The notes: generated from the letters alone by a model not told the origin. A DNA stretch of 64,000 nt from Aquamicrobium sp. (GCF_023954335.1 NZ_JAMLIE010000001.1:806001-870000); one strand, 5' to 3'. Positions 28,914 to 38,135 are shown, counted from the first letter of the stretch. Numbers and translations: made by a program.

Positions 28914-30059
28914 CTATACGGCACCGGAGCCCGGCCGTTCGGGATAGAGTGGATATGCGACGAAGGGGGCTTCGCTGGGCGGGCCGTCGCTGACGTGCAG
29001 GACGCGGTCGTTGAGGTCGACGATGACGCCGGCAACCGTGATCACCCGCTTCTCCGGCGGCAGCGAAAGGTCGGCAAGGCGGCAGATGGCAGCCGGCGTC
29101 GAGAAGTCGTCCTGCAGCGCGGCGACGATCTTCGCCTTGTCGAGCCTGCCCAGGTCCTTGCGCAGGATGCGGTCGAGCCGCGGCCCGCGATAGAGCGTGT
29201 TGGCCGAGAGGCGCTCCATTTGCGAGGTGGTGCGGGCCTCCTTCACCAGATGGTTGGCATGAACGACGAGGCCGTCGACCGGATAGATGTAGGAGCAGAA
29301 TTCCGGCGTCGCCTCGATGTCGATGATCTCGCCGTCGGCGTGGCCGATCAGGAAATTGCTCGAGGCGGTGCGGTCGGTCTGCACCACCGGCGTCAGCGCC
29401 TGGTCGTAGCGCCAGGCGTCGAGTATCTCGCGGCAGCGGACATGGAACGGCTTGCGCAGGCCGGTCGTGCCGTCCATCGGCGTCACCAGCCCGTTGACGC
29501 ACAGGCCGATGCCGGCGGCGTTGACGCCCATCTTGGAACCGACGATGCCGGCTTCGCTGAAGCCGACCATGTCCGGTTTGCCCTCGCCGGGCGTCGAGGA
29601 GCGGCGGATACGCTGGACATAGGTGCGGCCGCGGACCTTCTCCAGCCAGTCCCAGTTCTGGCACAGCAGGGTCTTGCCCGAGGCGGTCGCCTCCGGCATC
29701 AGCCCGAAGGAGGTGCAGCCTTCCTGCTCCAGCTTGCGGTTGGCGCTGCGCGCCTCGGAGCCGAAGGCGAGATAGGTGATCTCGAAACGCGCGTTGAGCA
29801 TGGCGATCTCGGTTTCCGAGACCCCGGCCGAGGCGGCGATCGCCGCCATCTCCTCGGCATATTCGGCGTTGTCGCCGCGCATGAAGGCGAGCCATTCCTC
29901 GCTCTGCTTCAGGACCGAGCTGCGCGATGCGCCGGCGACCTCGAAACGGGCGAGATAGGTCTCGATATTGTCACGGACGGCCACGCCCAACGTTTCGCCG
30001 TGAATGCGGCCGCGCTCCCGCGGATCGGGACCGAGTTCCAGTACGGGGAGCGATGGCAT
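28914..30059 (-). CDS. C45 family peptidase/acyltransferase
   Basis: This 381-aa Ntn-hydrolase resembles acyl-CoA:6-aminopenicillanate acyltransferase family proteins. The likely self-processing Cys is residue 115 in EQEGCTSFGL, followed by LCQNWDW and GVNAAGIGLCVNGL. The N-terminal 114 residues would form the pro-segment or alpha chain. It is transcribed just before the deacetylase gene (12 bp). It probably hydrolyses or transfers an acyl group on an amine. Substrate unknown. Confidence 0.85.
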   Translation of the reverse strand: MPSLPVLELGPDPRERGRIHGETLGVAVRDNIETYLARFEVAGASRSSVLKQSEEWLAFMRGDNAEYAEEMAAIAASAGVSETEIAMLNARFEITYLAFGSEARSANRKLEQEGCTSFGLMPEATASGKTLLCQNWDWLEKVRGRTYVQRIRRSSTPGEGKPDMVGFSEAGIVGSKMGVNAAGIGLCVNGLVTPMDGTTGLRKPFHVRCREILDAWRYDQALTPVVQTDRTASSNFLIGHADGEIIDIEATPEFCSYIYPVDGLVVHANHLVKEARTTSQMERLSANTLYRGPRLDRILRKDLGRLDKAKIVAALQDDFSTPAAICRLADLSLPPEKRVITVAGVIVDLNDRVLHVSDGPPSEAPFVAYPLYPERPGSGAV

Positions 30060-30150
30060 CGAATGTCTCTCTGCTGCTGGTCATCAAGGGTATGGGAAGT
30101 CCCCGCCCCGGCCGCACCGTCGCGGCGGCCGGGGCGGGCGGTTTGCGCGG

Positions 30151-31374
30151 TCAGGCGCGGTCCTGCCAGGAGGGCGCAGGATAGATCACCGGGGCGGAGG
30201 CGACATCTGCCGGCGCGATGACCTCGATCTCGCCGGCCTGGCGCTGGACGAGAAGCGGGCCGAGCAGCGCCGGATCGCCGTCGCCTTCGGGCGTGAAGCG
30301 CAGATGGCCGTAGAAGCAGTTGTAGTCGAGCCCCGAGAGCGCGTCGCGAACCGCATCGACGTCGAGCGAGCCGGCGATCTTCGCCGCCTGGACATAGGCC
30401 AGGATGCAGACCGCGCCGCTCGCCATGTGATAGGTCAGGGTGCGGTCGAAATTGGCGGCGTAGTACTCGGCGAACTTGGCCGCCGAGCCGAAATACTCGC
30501 ACTCGAACGTGGCGCGCTCCGACCAGTAGGCCTGGGTGACGACGCCGTTGGCGTAGTTGCCGAGCGCGTCGCGGTAGCCGGCCGTCTGCGGCCCGAGCGT
30601 CTGGTAGAGCATCGGTACGTTGGTGTTGGTCGCCACCATCTGCCGGGTGATGAGGGTCGAGGTCTCGTCATGCGTGGTGCAGACGAGAATGTCGGGCGTG
30701 TTCTGGCGGATGGTGGTCAGGACGTTCGACACGTCGGAGACCTGCGCCGGCAGGGCGATGTAGTCGATGACCTCGATGCCGGCTTCCTCGATGGTCTTGC
30801 GCGCGCCGGCCGCCTGGAACTCGGAGAAGGCGTCGTTGGTGTACATGATCGAGATCTTGCCGACCTTCGGCTCGAGCGCCTTGAACATGTTGACCGACGA
30901 GACGAATTGCAGCGAGGCGCGCGGGAAGATGCCGAACACGCGCTTGCGGCCCTGCGTGAAGATCAGGTCGGAGCCGCCGCCGGCCTGGACCATGATGCGG
31001 CCCGCGCCTTCCGTGATGGCGCAGGTCGGCAGCACGATGTTGGAGCCGAACGAGCCGAGGAAGAAGCCGATGCCCTCGTCGACCTGGCGCTGGATCAGCG
31101 TGGTCGCCCGCGCCGGGTCGGAGGCGTCGTCGAACAGGCTCAGGTCGAGCTTGTACTTCTGCCCGCCGATCTCGACGCCGCCCATCTCCTCGTTGATATA
31201 CTTCACGGCGCAGCGATAGCCGTAGAGAACGTTGAGACCGGTTTCGGCGGCGGAGCCGGTCATCGGAACCGAGCCGCCGAACGTGATGGTGCCTTCCTGC
31301 GCCCGCGCCACCGAAGGCATTGCGCCGGCAACGGCAAGCGCCGCGCCCGTCTTCAAGAAACTGCGTCTGTCCAT
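30151..31374 (-). CDS. ABC transporter substrate-binding protein (Liv type, Tat signal)
   Basis: This 407-aa binding protein has a twin-arginine signal peptide: MDRRSFLKTGAALAVAGA, with likely cleavage after ARA near residue 25. The mature N-terminus ITFGGSVPMTGSAAE is typical of Liv-type receptors. Export in folded state through Tat is suggested by the RRSFLK motif. It is the second gene of the leftward operon. The ligand is presumably the substrate for HyuA/HyuB and partner enzymes. Confidence 0.9.
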   Translation of the reverse strand: MDRRSFLKTGAALAVAGAMPSVARAQEGTITFGGSVPMTGSAAETGLNVLYGYRCAVKYINEEMGGVEIGGQKYKLDLSLFDDASDPARATTLIQRQVDEGIGFFLGSFGSNIVLPTCAITEGAGRIMVQAGGGSDLIFTQGRKRVFGIFPRASLQFVSSVNMFKALEPKVGKISIMYTNDAFSEFQAAGARKTIEEAGIEVIDYIALPAQVSDVSNVLTTIRQNTPDILVCTTHDETSTLITRQMVATNTNVPMLYQTLGPQTAGYRDALGNYANGVVTQAYWSERATFECEYFGSAAKFAEYYAANFDRTLTYHMASGAVCILAYVQAAKIAGSLDVDAVRDALSGLDYNCFYGHLRFTPEGDGDPALLGPLLVQRQAGEIEVIAPADVASAPVIYPAPSWQDRA

Positions 31375-31407
31375 GATCCGTCTCCCATTGTCTTACCCGG
31401 CTCGCAC

Positions 31408-32181
31408 CTATGCGAAACCGAGATATGCTTCCTTCACCTTCGGATCGACGAGGAGGCTTCTCCCCTCGCCGTGCTGAACCACTCCGCCCTTTTCGAGGAC
31501 ATAGCCGTAGTCGGCGATCGCCAGCGTCTGGTGCACGTTCTGCTCGACCAGAAGCACGCTGATGCTTTCCTCGTTCAGCTTGCGCACGAGCGAGAAGATC
31601 GACGAAACGAGAATGGGGCTGAGGCCGAGCGACGGCTCGTCGAGGATCAGCAGGCGCGGATTGGTCATCAGTCCGCGGCCGATCGCCAGCATCTGCTGCT
31701 CGCCGCCGGAAAGAGAGCCGGCATTCTGGGAACGCCGTTCGCCGAGGCGAGGGAAAAGATCGAACACCCGCTCGAGGTTGGCCTGAAGGCGCGCGTGCGC
31801 CCGGCGGACATGACCGCTGACCAGAAGGTTCTCGAGAACGGTCAGGTGCTGAAAGACGAGCCGTCCTTCCGGCACCAGCGCCAGTCCCAGCTCCACCGTC
31901 TCGTGGGCGGGGCTCGCGGTAATGTCGACGCCATCGAAGATGATCGAGCCGGATCGCGGCCGCAACGCACCGGCGATCATCTTGACGCTCGTGGTCTTGC
32001 CCGCGCCATTGCCGCCGATCAGCGCGGTGATCCCTCCGGCGGCGATGCTCAGGGAGCAGTCGGTAACGGCATTCATGCCGGAATAGTCGTACGAGATACC
32101 GGAAACGCTCAGCAACGTCGGTGCTTCACTCCCCTTGGCGACCTGTTTTGACAGCTCTTCCACGGTGGTTCCCTTTGTCAT
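31408..32181 (-). CDS. ABC transporter ATPase (LivF type)
   Basis: This 257-aa protein has Walker A GGNGAGKTT, LVPEGRLVFQHLTVLENL, signature LSGGEQQMLAIGRGL, Walker B LLILDEPSLGLSP and LLVEQNVHQTL. It is the first gene of the long leftward operon; the other transporter genes lie 3.2-6.7 kb downstream, separated by two enzyme genes, which is an unusual split. The promoter region 32182-32363 separates it from the IclR gene. Confidence 0.92.
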   Translation of the reverse strand: MTKGTTVEELSKQVAKGSEAPTLLSVSGISYDYSGMNAVTDCSLSIAAGGITALIGGNGAGKTTSVKMIAGALRPRSGSIIFDGVDITASPAHETVELGLALVPEGRLVFQHLTVLENLLVSGHVRRAHARLQANLERVFDLFPRLGERRSQNAGSLSGGEQQMLAIGRGLMTNPRLLILDEPSLGLSPILVSSIFSLVRKLNEESISVLLVEQNVHQTLAIADYGYVLEKGGVVQHGEGRSLLVDPKVKEAYLGFA

Positions 32182-32363
32182 ATCGCAGAGCGATATACTT
32201 GAAGTGCATATTTCAAACTATGCAGCGCAAACCTCCCTTGTCAAGCAAAACGCCGGCGACCGGAGGCCGCGGGCGGACAAATCGGGACAAGCGCGAACGG
32301 ATTCGGGAAAAGATCTGCCGGCAACGGGCGCAGCAGCAGCGGCGGCCTGCTGCCAGGTTGGCG
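32182..32363. promoter_or_regulatory. Probable promoter region of the leftward hyu/ABC operon
   Basis: This AT-richer stretch lies between the IclR gene end and the LivF-type start. It contains TGAA..TTCA arms around TGCATAT (about 32199-32216), which could be part of a regulator site. No exact operator repeat is shared with the IclR/M20 intergenic region, so the assignment is weak. Confidence 0.35.
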
Positions 32364-33179
32364 CTAGAACTGGCGCAGGCCCGCGGCGGCGGCGGTGACG
32401 AGCGGGCCGGCGCGCGCCACGAAGTCGTCCGGTTCCCACTCCGCCAGCGAGCCGGCGACGTGGATGGCGCCGATCGGCATGCCGGCGCGGTCGAGCACGG
32501 CGGCGGCGACGGCGACCTCGCCGACGAGAACCTCCTCAATGGCGAGCGAATAGCCGGACGTGCGCACCTGCTCGATCTTGGCCAGTATGTCGTCGATCTC
32601 CACGGTGGTGCGCGGTGTCAGCTTGCGCCGGTCCGAGCGCAGAAGGATGTCCATCACCTGGTCGGCGGGCAGGTGGCTGAGCACCGAGCGGCCGCCTGAA
32701 GAACAGAAGGTGGGGACGCGCCGGCCGACCAGATGCGCATAGAACGTGTCGCGCTTGCTCTGCATTCGCACGACGTAATGCATTGTAAGATCATCGAAAA
32801 GGCTGAGATCGACCCGTTCCTGGATCGTGCGGCGCAGGTCGGCCAGCACCGGAACCGCGAGCTGGACGATCGGATTCGAGCGCAGATAGTCGAACGAACG
32901 GTCGAGCAGCTTGCGGCCGAGCGCGACGCCGTCCTGCTGCCTGTCGAGATAGCCGAGCTGAATGAGCGTATGCACGATGCGCTGGACGCCGCTCTTGTCG
33001 ATGCCGGAGACGGCGGCGATCTCGGCGAGCGACATCGGACGGGGCGCTTGCGAGAATGCTTCCAGCACCCTGAAGCCGCGGGACAGCGCCTCCACGAACA
33101 GCCGGTCTTCGCCTGCCGCTCCAGTGTCCTTTGCTGGAGCTGCGGTCCGCTTGCGCCGCGCCCTGGCCCGTTCCTGCAT
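32364..33179 (-). CDS. IclR family transcriptional regulator
   Basis: This 271-aa protein has a winged helix-turn-helix at about residues 30-90 (EIAAVSGIDKSGVQRIVHTLIQLGYL) and an IclR effector domain from about residue 105 (VPVLADLRRTIQERVDLSLF, VPTFCSSGGRSVLSHL, GYSLAIEEVLVGEVAVAAAV). A basic, Ala-rich N-terminal extension precedes the HTH. It is encoded between the long operon and the divergent M20 gene and probably regulates both. Confidence 0.9.
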   Translation of the reverse strand: MQERARARRKRTAAPAKDTGAAGEDRLFVEALSRGFRVLEAFSQAPRPMSLAEIAAVSGIDKSGVQRIVHTLIQLGYLDRQQDGVALGRKLLDRSFDYLRSNPIVQLAVPVLADLRRTIQERVDLSLFDDLTMHYVVRMQSKRDTFYAHLVGRRVPTFCSSGGRSVLSHLPADQVMDILLRSDRRKLTPRTTVEIDDILAKIEQVRTSGYSLAIEEVLVGEVAVAAAVLDRAGMPIGAIHVAGSLAEWEPDDFVARAGPLVTAAAAGLRQF

Positions 33180-33284
33180 GCCTGTCTCCGCACCATGTCC
33201 GGTCCTCGCCGAACAAATTGACCGCCCTCACTAAGTGACATATTGTGTGCGAAATGCAACCAAATTGCACAGCAATACGGCAAC

Positions 33285-34454
33285 ATGAAAAATTCCACGC
33301 CAGCCGACTTCGACGCATCCGCACTGCCTTTCGACATCAATGACATGACCCGGGGCATCCGGCGATGGGTCGAGCAGGAAAGCCCCTCCTACGACCAGGC
33401 CGCGGTGGAGAGGATGCTCGCCCTCGCGGCGCGGGACCTGGCCGTACTCGGCGCCGACATCCAGCACGTCGCCGGCAGCGGCGGCTTTGCCGGCTGCGTC
33501 AAGGCAACCTTCCCCCACCCGCGCAAGGGGGAACCCGGCATCCTGATCGCCGGTCACATGGATACGGTCCATCCCGTCGGCACGCTCGCCCATTTCGGAT
33601 GGCGCGAGGAAGGCGAATTCTGCTTCGGACCCGGCGTCCTCGACATGAAGGCCGGCAACTACCTGTCGGTGGAGGCGATCCGCCAGTTGCAGAAGATCGG
33701 CCGGACGACGCCGCTGCCCGTCACCGTGCTGTTCACCGGCGACGAGGAGGTCGGCACGCCCGCCAACAGGGCCATCATCGAGGCCGAGGCGAGGCGCAGC
33801 CGCTACGTGCTCGTGCCCGAGCCGGCACGCCGCAATGGCGGCGTGGTCACCGGCCGCTACGCCATCGCCCGCTTCAACCTGACGACACGGGGTTCGCCGA
33901 GCCATGCCGGCCTCAGGCTCGACGAAGGCCGATCCGCCGTGCGTGAAATGGCGCACCAGATTCTGGCCATCGAGGCCCTGACGGACGACGAGGCCGGCTT
34001 CAATGTCGGCGTGGTCCATGGCGGGCAGTGGGCCAACTGCGTCCCCACGCATTGCGAGGCGAAGGTGCTGGTCTCGGCCACCACCGACGAGGTTCTCGCC
34101 CGGGCCATCGAAAGGATGATGGCGCTGAAGCCGGTGAATCCGGCTGTCGAGGTCCATGTCGGGCAGGACGTCGTCCGCCCCGTCTGGACGACCGACGGCG
34201 AGACATGGGGGCTCTACAACCACGCCAGCGCGCTTGCCCGGGACCTCGGTTTCGAGATCCCGCACCAGAACTCCGGCGGCGGCTCGGACGGGAACTTCAC
34301 CGGCGCGCTCGGTGTGCCCACCCTCGACGGGCTGGGACCGCGCGGGGATGGCCCGCATACGCTGACTGAGCACATCGTCACGGAAAGCCTCGCCGAGCGG
34401 GGCCGCCTGATGGCCGCGCTGCTCGCCACCCTCACGCCTGAAATGAAGGCCTGA
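33285..34454 (+). CDS. M20 family metallopeptidase (second copy)
   Basis: This 389-aa protein has the M20 motifs LIAGHMDTVHPVGT, VLDMKAGNY, TGDEEVGT, VPEPARR and a late HTLTEHIV. It is homologous in layout to the M20 protein at 20484-21665 (both about 390 aa). ATG 33285 is chosen; the frame is open to a GTG at 33243 inside the divergent promoter. It is divergent from the iclR gene, 105 bp apart. It may hydrolyse the N-acyl or N-carbamoyl amino acid that the operon produces. Confidence 0.88.
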   Translation: MKNSTPADFDASALPFDINDMTRGIRRWVEQESPSYDQAAVERMLALAARDLAVLGADIQHVAGSGGFAGCVKATFPHPRKGEPGILIAGHMDTVHPVGTLAHFGWREEGEFCFGPGVLDMKAGNYLSVEAIRQLQKIGRTTPLPVTVLFTGDEEVGTPANRAIIEAEARRSRYVLVPEPARRNGGVVTGRYAIARFNLTTRGSPSHAGLRLDEGRSAVREMAHQILAIEALTDDEAGFNVGVVHGGQWANCVPTHCEAKVLVSATTDEVLARAIERMMALKPVNPAVEVHVGQDVVRPVWTTDGETWGLYNHASALARDLGFEIPHQNSGGGSDGNFTGALGVPTLDGLGPRGDGPHTLTEHIVTESLAERGRLMAALLATLTPEMKA

Positions 34455-34566
34455 GGCGCGTCGCCTGGGCAGGCTTCGCCGTGGCCTGCTCCGAAAGAAG
34501 AAGCCCTGCGGGCCGTCACGACAGGGCCGGAGACGGATCGCAACACGTCAAACGGGAGCGCGAAAG

Positions 34567-34664
34567 ATGAACATCCGGATGCTGGAAGCTGGGGACCGGG
34601 CGGCCTGGGAGCCGTTGTGGCAGGGTTATCTCGACTTCTACAAGACCTCGCTTCCGGCGGAGGT
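34567..34664 (+). pseudogene. GNAT acetyltransferase, 5' part (split by IS21-family element)
   Basis: This is the N-terminal 32 codons of a GNAT gene, starting at ATG 34567 with GGGAG upstream and reading RMLEAGDRAAWEPLWQGY then DFYKTSLPAEV. The reading frame is cut by the insertion at 34665. Joining the end of this fragment to 37248 with one copy of CGGAGGT restores the frame as LPAEVTETAWRRLLD, so the gene was intact before the insertion. No product of the full gene can now be made. Confidence 0.88.
34658..34664. repeat. Target site duplication, left copy (CGGAGGT)
   Basis: This 7-bp direct repeat matches 37241-37247 and immediately precedes the inserted element. Removing the element and one copy restores the GNAT reading frame. 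Confidence 0.85.
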
Positions 34665-34771
34665 GTGTAGGGCGGTGACAAATTAGGCCATGGAGCGCCG
34701 GCGTGCTGCTGGTGCGGGCGGAGTAAAAACCGTCCATTGGCTAGGCTGATCCCTTTGAGGATCGGCCGGGA

Positions 34772-36271
34772 ATGTTTGCCGTGGAAGTCTATGCCGCTGT
34801 CCGGCACTTCGTGTTTGTCGAGGGCAACAGTCGTCGTGAGGCAGCTCGCGTTTTCGGGTTGAGCCGGGAGACGGTTCTGAAGATGTGCCGGTTCTCGCTT
34901 CCGCCGGGCTACACGCGCACGAAGCCTGTCGTGAAGCCGAAGCTTGGTCCGCTGCTGCCGGTGATCGATGCGATCCTGGAAACCGATCGCGCCGGGCCTG
35001 TAAAGCAGCGGCATACGGCGAAGCGGATCTTCGAGCGGCTTCGTGACGAGCACGGCTATGGCGGCGGCTACACGGTGGTGAAGGACTATGTCCGGGTTGC
35101 CCGAGCCAGGGGCCGCGAGACGTTCGTGCCCTTGTCGCATCCGCCGGGTCATGCGCAGGTGGACTTTGGCGAGGCGATTGGTGTGATCGGCGGGGTCCGG
35201 CAGAAGATTCACTTCTTCTGCATGGACCTGCCGCAGTCGGACGCACCCTTCGTGAAGGCCTATCCGGCGGAGACGACGGAGGCGTTCCTGGACGGGCACG
35301 TCTCGGCCTTCGCCTTCTTCGGCGGCGTGCCGCTGTCGATCCTCTACGACAACACCCGGATCGCGGTGGCGAAGATCTGCGGCGACGGCAAGCGGGAGCG
35401 AACGCGTGCGTTCACCGAGCTGGTGAGCCACTATCTGTTCCGCGACCGGTTCGGCCGACCGGGCAAGGGGAACGACAAGGGCAAGGTCGAAGGGCTGGTG
35501 AAGTATGCCCGCTCGAACTTCATGACGCCGATCCCGATGGCCGCCAGCTTCGACGATCTCAACGCCATACTGGCCGAGCGATGCCGGTCGCGACAGGCAG
35601 AACGAGCCGGCCGCCATGCCACGACCATCGGCGAGCGCCTTGCCGCCGATCTTGCCGCGTTCCGGGAGTTGCCTGCCGTGCCGCTGGAGCCTTGCGAGAA
35701 GCGCTCGGCCCGCGTCTCCTCGACGGGCCTGGTGCGATACCGCGGCAACGACTACTCGGTTCCGACCGCCTATGGCTTCCAGGATGTGATGGTGAAGGGC
35801 TTTGTCGACGAGATTGTCATCCTGTTCGGCGGCGAGGAGATCGCCCGGCATCAGCGCTGCTATGGCTCGGGCACCTTCGTCTTCGATCCTCTGCATTATC
35901 TGGCGCTGCTCGAGACCAAGCCGAATGCGCTCGACCAGGCGGCACCCCTGCAGGACTGGAATCTGCCCGAAGCCTTCCAGCATCTGCGTCACCTCATGGA
36001 AGCCCGCATGGGCAATCGCGGCAAGCGCGAGTTCATCCAGGTGCTGCGGTTGATGGAGGCGATCCCGAAAGAGGTGGTGACCCATGCCGTCACCGAGGCG
36101 ATCAGGCTGGGCGCGATCGGCTTCGATGCGGTCAAGCAGATCGCACTGGCTCGCGTCGAGCGCCGCCCGCCCCGTCTCGATCTCGCTGCCTATCCGCACC
36201 TGCCAAAGACCACAGTGAAGACGACCTCGGCGGCCGATTACACCATCCTCATCCCGGGAAGAGCCGCATGA
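34772..36271 (+). CDS. istA: IS21-family transposase IstA
   Basis: This 499-aa DDE transposase has an N-terminal HTH (SRREAARVFGLSRETVLKM) and a DDE core with Asp in HAQVDFGEA, Asp in LYDNTRIAV and Glu in NDKGKVEGLV. The C-terminal region has the IstA YRGNDYSVP motif. The start at 34772 follows GGCCGGGA. It overlaps istB by 4 nt. Confidence 0.95.
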   Translation: MFAVEVYAAVRHFVFVEGNSRREAARVFGLSRETVLKMCRFSLPPGYTRTKPVVKPKLGPLLPVIDAILETDRAGPVKQRHTAKRIFERLRDEHGYGGGYTVVKDYVRVARARGRETFVPLSHPPGHAQVDFGEAIGVIGGVRQKIHFFCMDLPQSDAPFVKAYPAETTEAFLDGHVSAFAFFGGVPLSILYDNTRIAVAKICGDGKRERTRAFTELVSHYLFRDRFGRPGKGNDKGKVEGLVKYARSNFMTPIPMAASFDDLNAILAERCRSRQAERAGRHATTIGERLAADLAAFRELPAVPLEPCEKRSARVSSTGLVRYRGNDYSVPTAYGFQDVMVKGFVDEIVILFGGEEIARHQRCYGSGTFVFDPLHYLALLETKPNALDQAAPLQDWNLPEAFQHLRHLMEARMGNRGKREFIQVLRLMEAIPKEVVTHAVTEAIRLGAIGFDAVKQIALARVERRPPRLDLAAYPHLPKTTVKTTSAADYTILIPGRAA

Positions 36272-37101
36272 GCGGGAAGCCGATGGACACGATGCCGGCG
36301 GGAACGACGAGCGGCACGCCGCAGGTGCTGTTGGCCCATCATCTCAAGCAGCTGAAGTTGCCGACGGTCCTGCGTGAGTACGACAAGGTCGCCCGCGAGT
36401 GCGCCCGCGACGGTGTCGATCATCCCCGCTACCTGCTGCGTCTCGTCGAACTCGAACTGATCGACCGGGAACGGCGTGTCGTGGAGCGCAGGATCAAGCA
36501 GGCCAGGTTCCCGGCTGTGAAGAGCCTCGACACCTTCGACTTCACCGCCATCCCTTCGCTCAACAAGATGCTGGTGCTGGAGCTTGCCCGCTGCGAGTTC
36601 ATCCTGCGCCGCGAGAACATCATCGCGCTCGGCAATAGCGGAACCGGCAAGACCCATATCGCGCTCGCCCTTGGCCTTGCCGCCTGCCAGAAGGGCTTCG
36701 CCGTCGCCTTCACCACCGCGGCAGCCCTCGTGCATCAGCTCATGGAAGCGCGCGACGAGAGACGACTGCTGAAGCTGCAGCGCGAACTCCAGGCCGTGAA
36801 GCTGCTCATCGTCGATGAACTCGGATACGTGCCGCTGTCACCCACCGGTGCGGAACTCCTGTTCGAGGTCTTCTCCCAACGCTATGAACGTGGCTCCACC
36901 ATCGTCACCTCGAACCTGCCCTTCGAGGACTGGACATCCATCTTGGGCTCCGAGCGGCTCACCGGCGCGCTGCTCGACCGCCTGACCCACCACGTTCATA
37001 TCCTGACCATGAACGGCGACAGCTATCGCCTCAAGCAATCCGCAGGTCGCAGGGCCGCCGCCGCGTCAAACGGGGCGGAGCAAAACCAGGCCACCGCCTG
37101 A
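36268..37101 (+). CDS. istB: IS21-family helper ATPase IstB
   Basis: This 277-aa AAA+ ATPase has Walker A GNSGTGKTHIA (about residue 116) and Walker B LLIVDELGYVPL, followed by sensor TSNLPFEDW. IstB assists IstA in target selection. The start overlaps the istA stop by 4 nt (ATGA). Confidence 0.95.
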   Translation: MSGKPMDTMPAGTTSGTPQVLLAHHLKQLKLPTVLREYDKVARECARDGVDHPRYLLRLVELELIDRERRVVERRIKQARFPAVKSLDTFDFTAIPSLNKMLVLELARCEFILRRENIIALGNSGTGKTHIALALGLAACQKGFAVAFTTAAALVHQLMEARDERRLLKLQRELQAVKLLIVDELGYVPLSPTGAELLFEVFSQRYERGSTIVTSNLPFEDWTSILGSERLTGALLDRLTHHVHILTMNGDSYRLKQSAGRRAAAASNGAEQNQATA

Positions 37102-37240
37102 GCTTCGTTCTTCCAGATTCAAAGGGCCGCTCGCTCGCTACGGCGCAATGTGGAAGCGCGCTCGCGAGCGGCCAGCGCCAAGACCTCAATGGCCTGCTTT
37201 TACTCCGCCACGCTGGTCCGGATTCCGACCGCCGTTGACA

Positions 37241-37247
37241 CGGAGGT
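37241..37247. repeat. Target site duplication, right copy (CGGAGGT)
   Basis: This is the right-hand copy of the 7-bp duplication flanking the IS21-family element. The GNAT frame continues directly after it. Confidence 0.85.
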
Positions 37248-37590
37248 TACGGAGACGGCCTGGCGACGGCTCCTCGATACCGCCGAACCCGTGCACGGAC
37301 TTGGTGCTTTTAGCGAGGACGGCCGATTGATGGGCATCGCCCATTACATCTTCCACCGCTCGACATGGAGCCCGACGAGCTATTGCTATCTCAACGACCT
37401 GTTCACCGTGCCCGCCGCACGCGGCAAGGGCGTCGGCCGTGCCCTGATCGAGCGGCTTTACGCGGAGGCGGCCGCGGCAGGCGCCACCCGGGTCTACTGG
37501 CTCACCCACGAGACCAACGAGACCGCGCAAGCGCTCTACGACAGGATCGCCGACAAGCCGGGCTTCATCCAGTACCGGAAGACGGTCTAG
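37248..37590 (+). pseudogene. GNAT acetyltransferase, 3' part (split by IS21-family element)
   Basis: This is the C-terminal approximately 114 codons of the interrupted GNAT gene. They contain the acetyl-CoA binding motif LFTVPAARGKGVGRALIERL and the end ALYDRIADKPGFIQYRK. An in-frame start inside the right IS end (37150) could in principle give a shortened protein, but it would lack the native N-terminus. Confidence 0.85.
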
Positions 37591-37744
37591 CTTCTGTACT
37601 CGTATGGGATTTCGTTTGAGATTGGTTTGTGATTCATGCTCCTTGAGGAGGAGCTTGAGCCGCGTGGTGCTCGTGCCGACGCCATCAATTCGGACGAAGC
37701 CATGGCAGGGCCGGCGATTTCGACCTTAGGGCAGGGTTTGCGTG
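37591..37744. other. Intergenic, nothing recognised
   Basis: This lies between the GNAT gene end and the fragment zone. I see no coding signature or strong hairpin. Confidence 0.4.
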
Positions 37745-38074
37745 TTACCTCGTTTTATTTTGCCTGTTCTCAATCAGGTCATCCGCCACGGCTGGATCAG
37801 CCAGCGTCGAGGTGTCGCCCAGCGCATCGAAATCGTCCTCGGCGATCTTGCATAGGATGCGGCGCATGATCTTGCCGAAGCGGGTCTTGGGCAGCCCTGG
37901 CGCGAACTGGATCTTGTCGGGTGAGGCGATCGGGCCGATCTCTTGGCGCACATGTGCGACCAACTTCTTGCGCAACTTATCGCTTGGCTCGACTCCGGAC
38001 ATTAGCGTGACGTAGCAATAGATGCCTTGGCCCTTGAGATCGTGCGGATAGCCGACCACTGCGGCTTCCGACAC
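37745..38074 (-). pseudogene. Acetyl-CoA synthetase C-terminal fragment
   Basis: About 109 codons match the end of AcsA: VSEAAVVGYPHDLKGQG, then EIGPIASPDKIQFAPGLPKT and KIMRRIL with the acetylatable Lys. The usual SGK reads FGK and a conserved Arg is Cys, consistent with decay. The natural stop is kept, but everything upstream of the C-terminal domain is missing and is replaced by a fragment of an amidase in the same frame. Confidence 0.8.
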
Positions 38075-38134
38075 GGTGTCGTCGTATGTTCGCCCGACAA
38101 TTTGCAGGCCGGTCGGCACACCCGAACTCGCGAA
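38075..38134 (-). pseudogene. Amidase C-terminal fragment
   Basis: About 19 codons (GVPTGLQIVGRTYDD) match the conserved end of the amidase signature family. The fragment is in frame with the acs remnant, making a chimeric open frame. It is far too short for function. Confidence 0.55.
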
Positions 38135-38135
38135 A

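Larger units (their letters stand above)
34665..37240 (+). mobile_element. IS21-family insertion sequence, 2576 bp
   Basis: The element carries istA and istB overlapping by 4 nt and is flanked by 7-bp direct repeats. Its ends read GTGTAGGGCGG on the left and the reverse complement TGTCAACGGCGG on the right, so terminal inverted repeats are only partial. A perfect 12-bp inverted pair, GGCGGAGTAAAA (34727-34738) and TTTTACTCCGCC (37198-37209), lies subterminally, in keeping with the multiple transposase-binding repeats of IS21 elements. It appears complete and possibly active. Confidence 0.9.
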
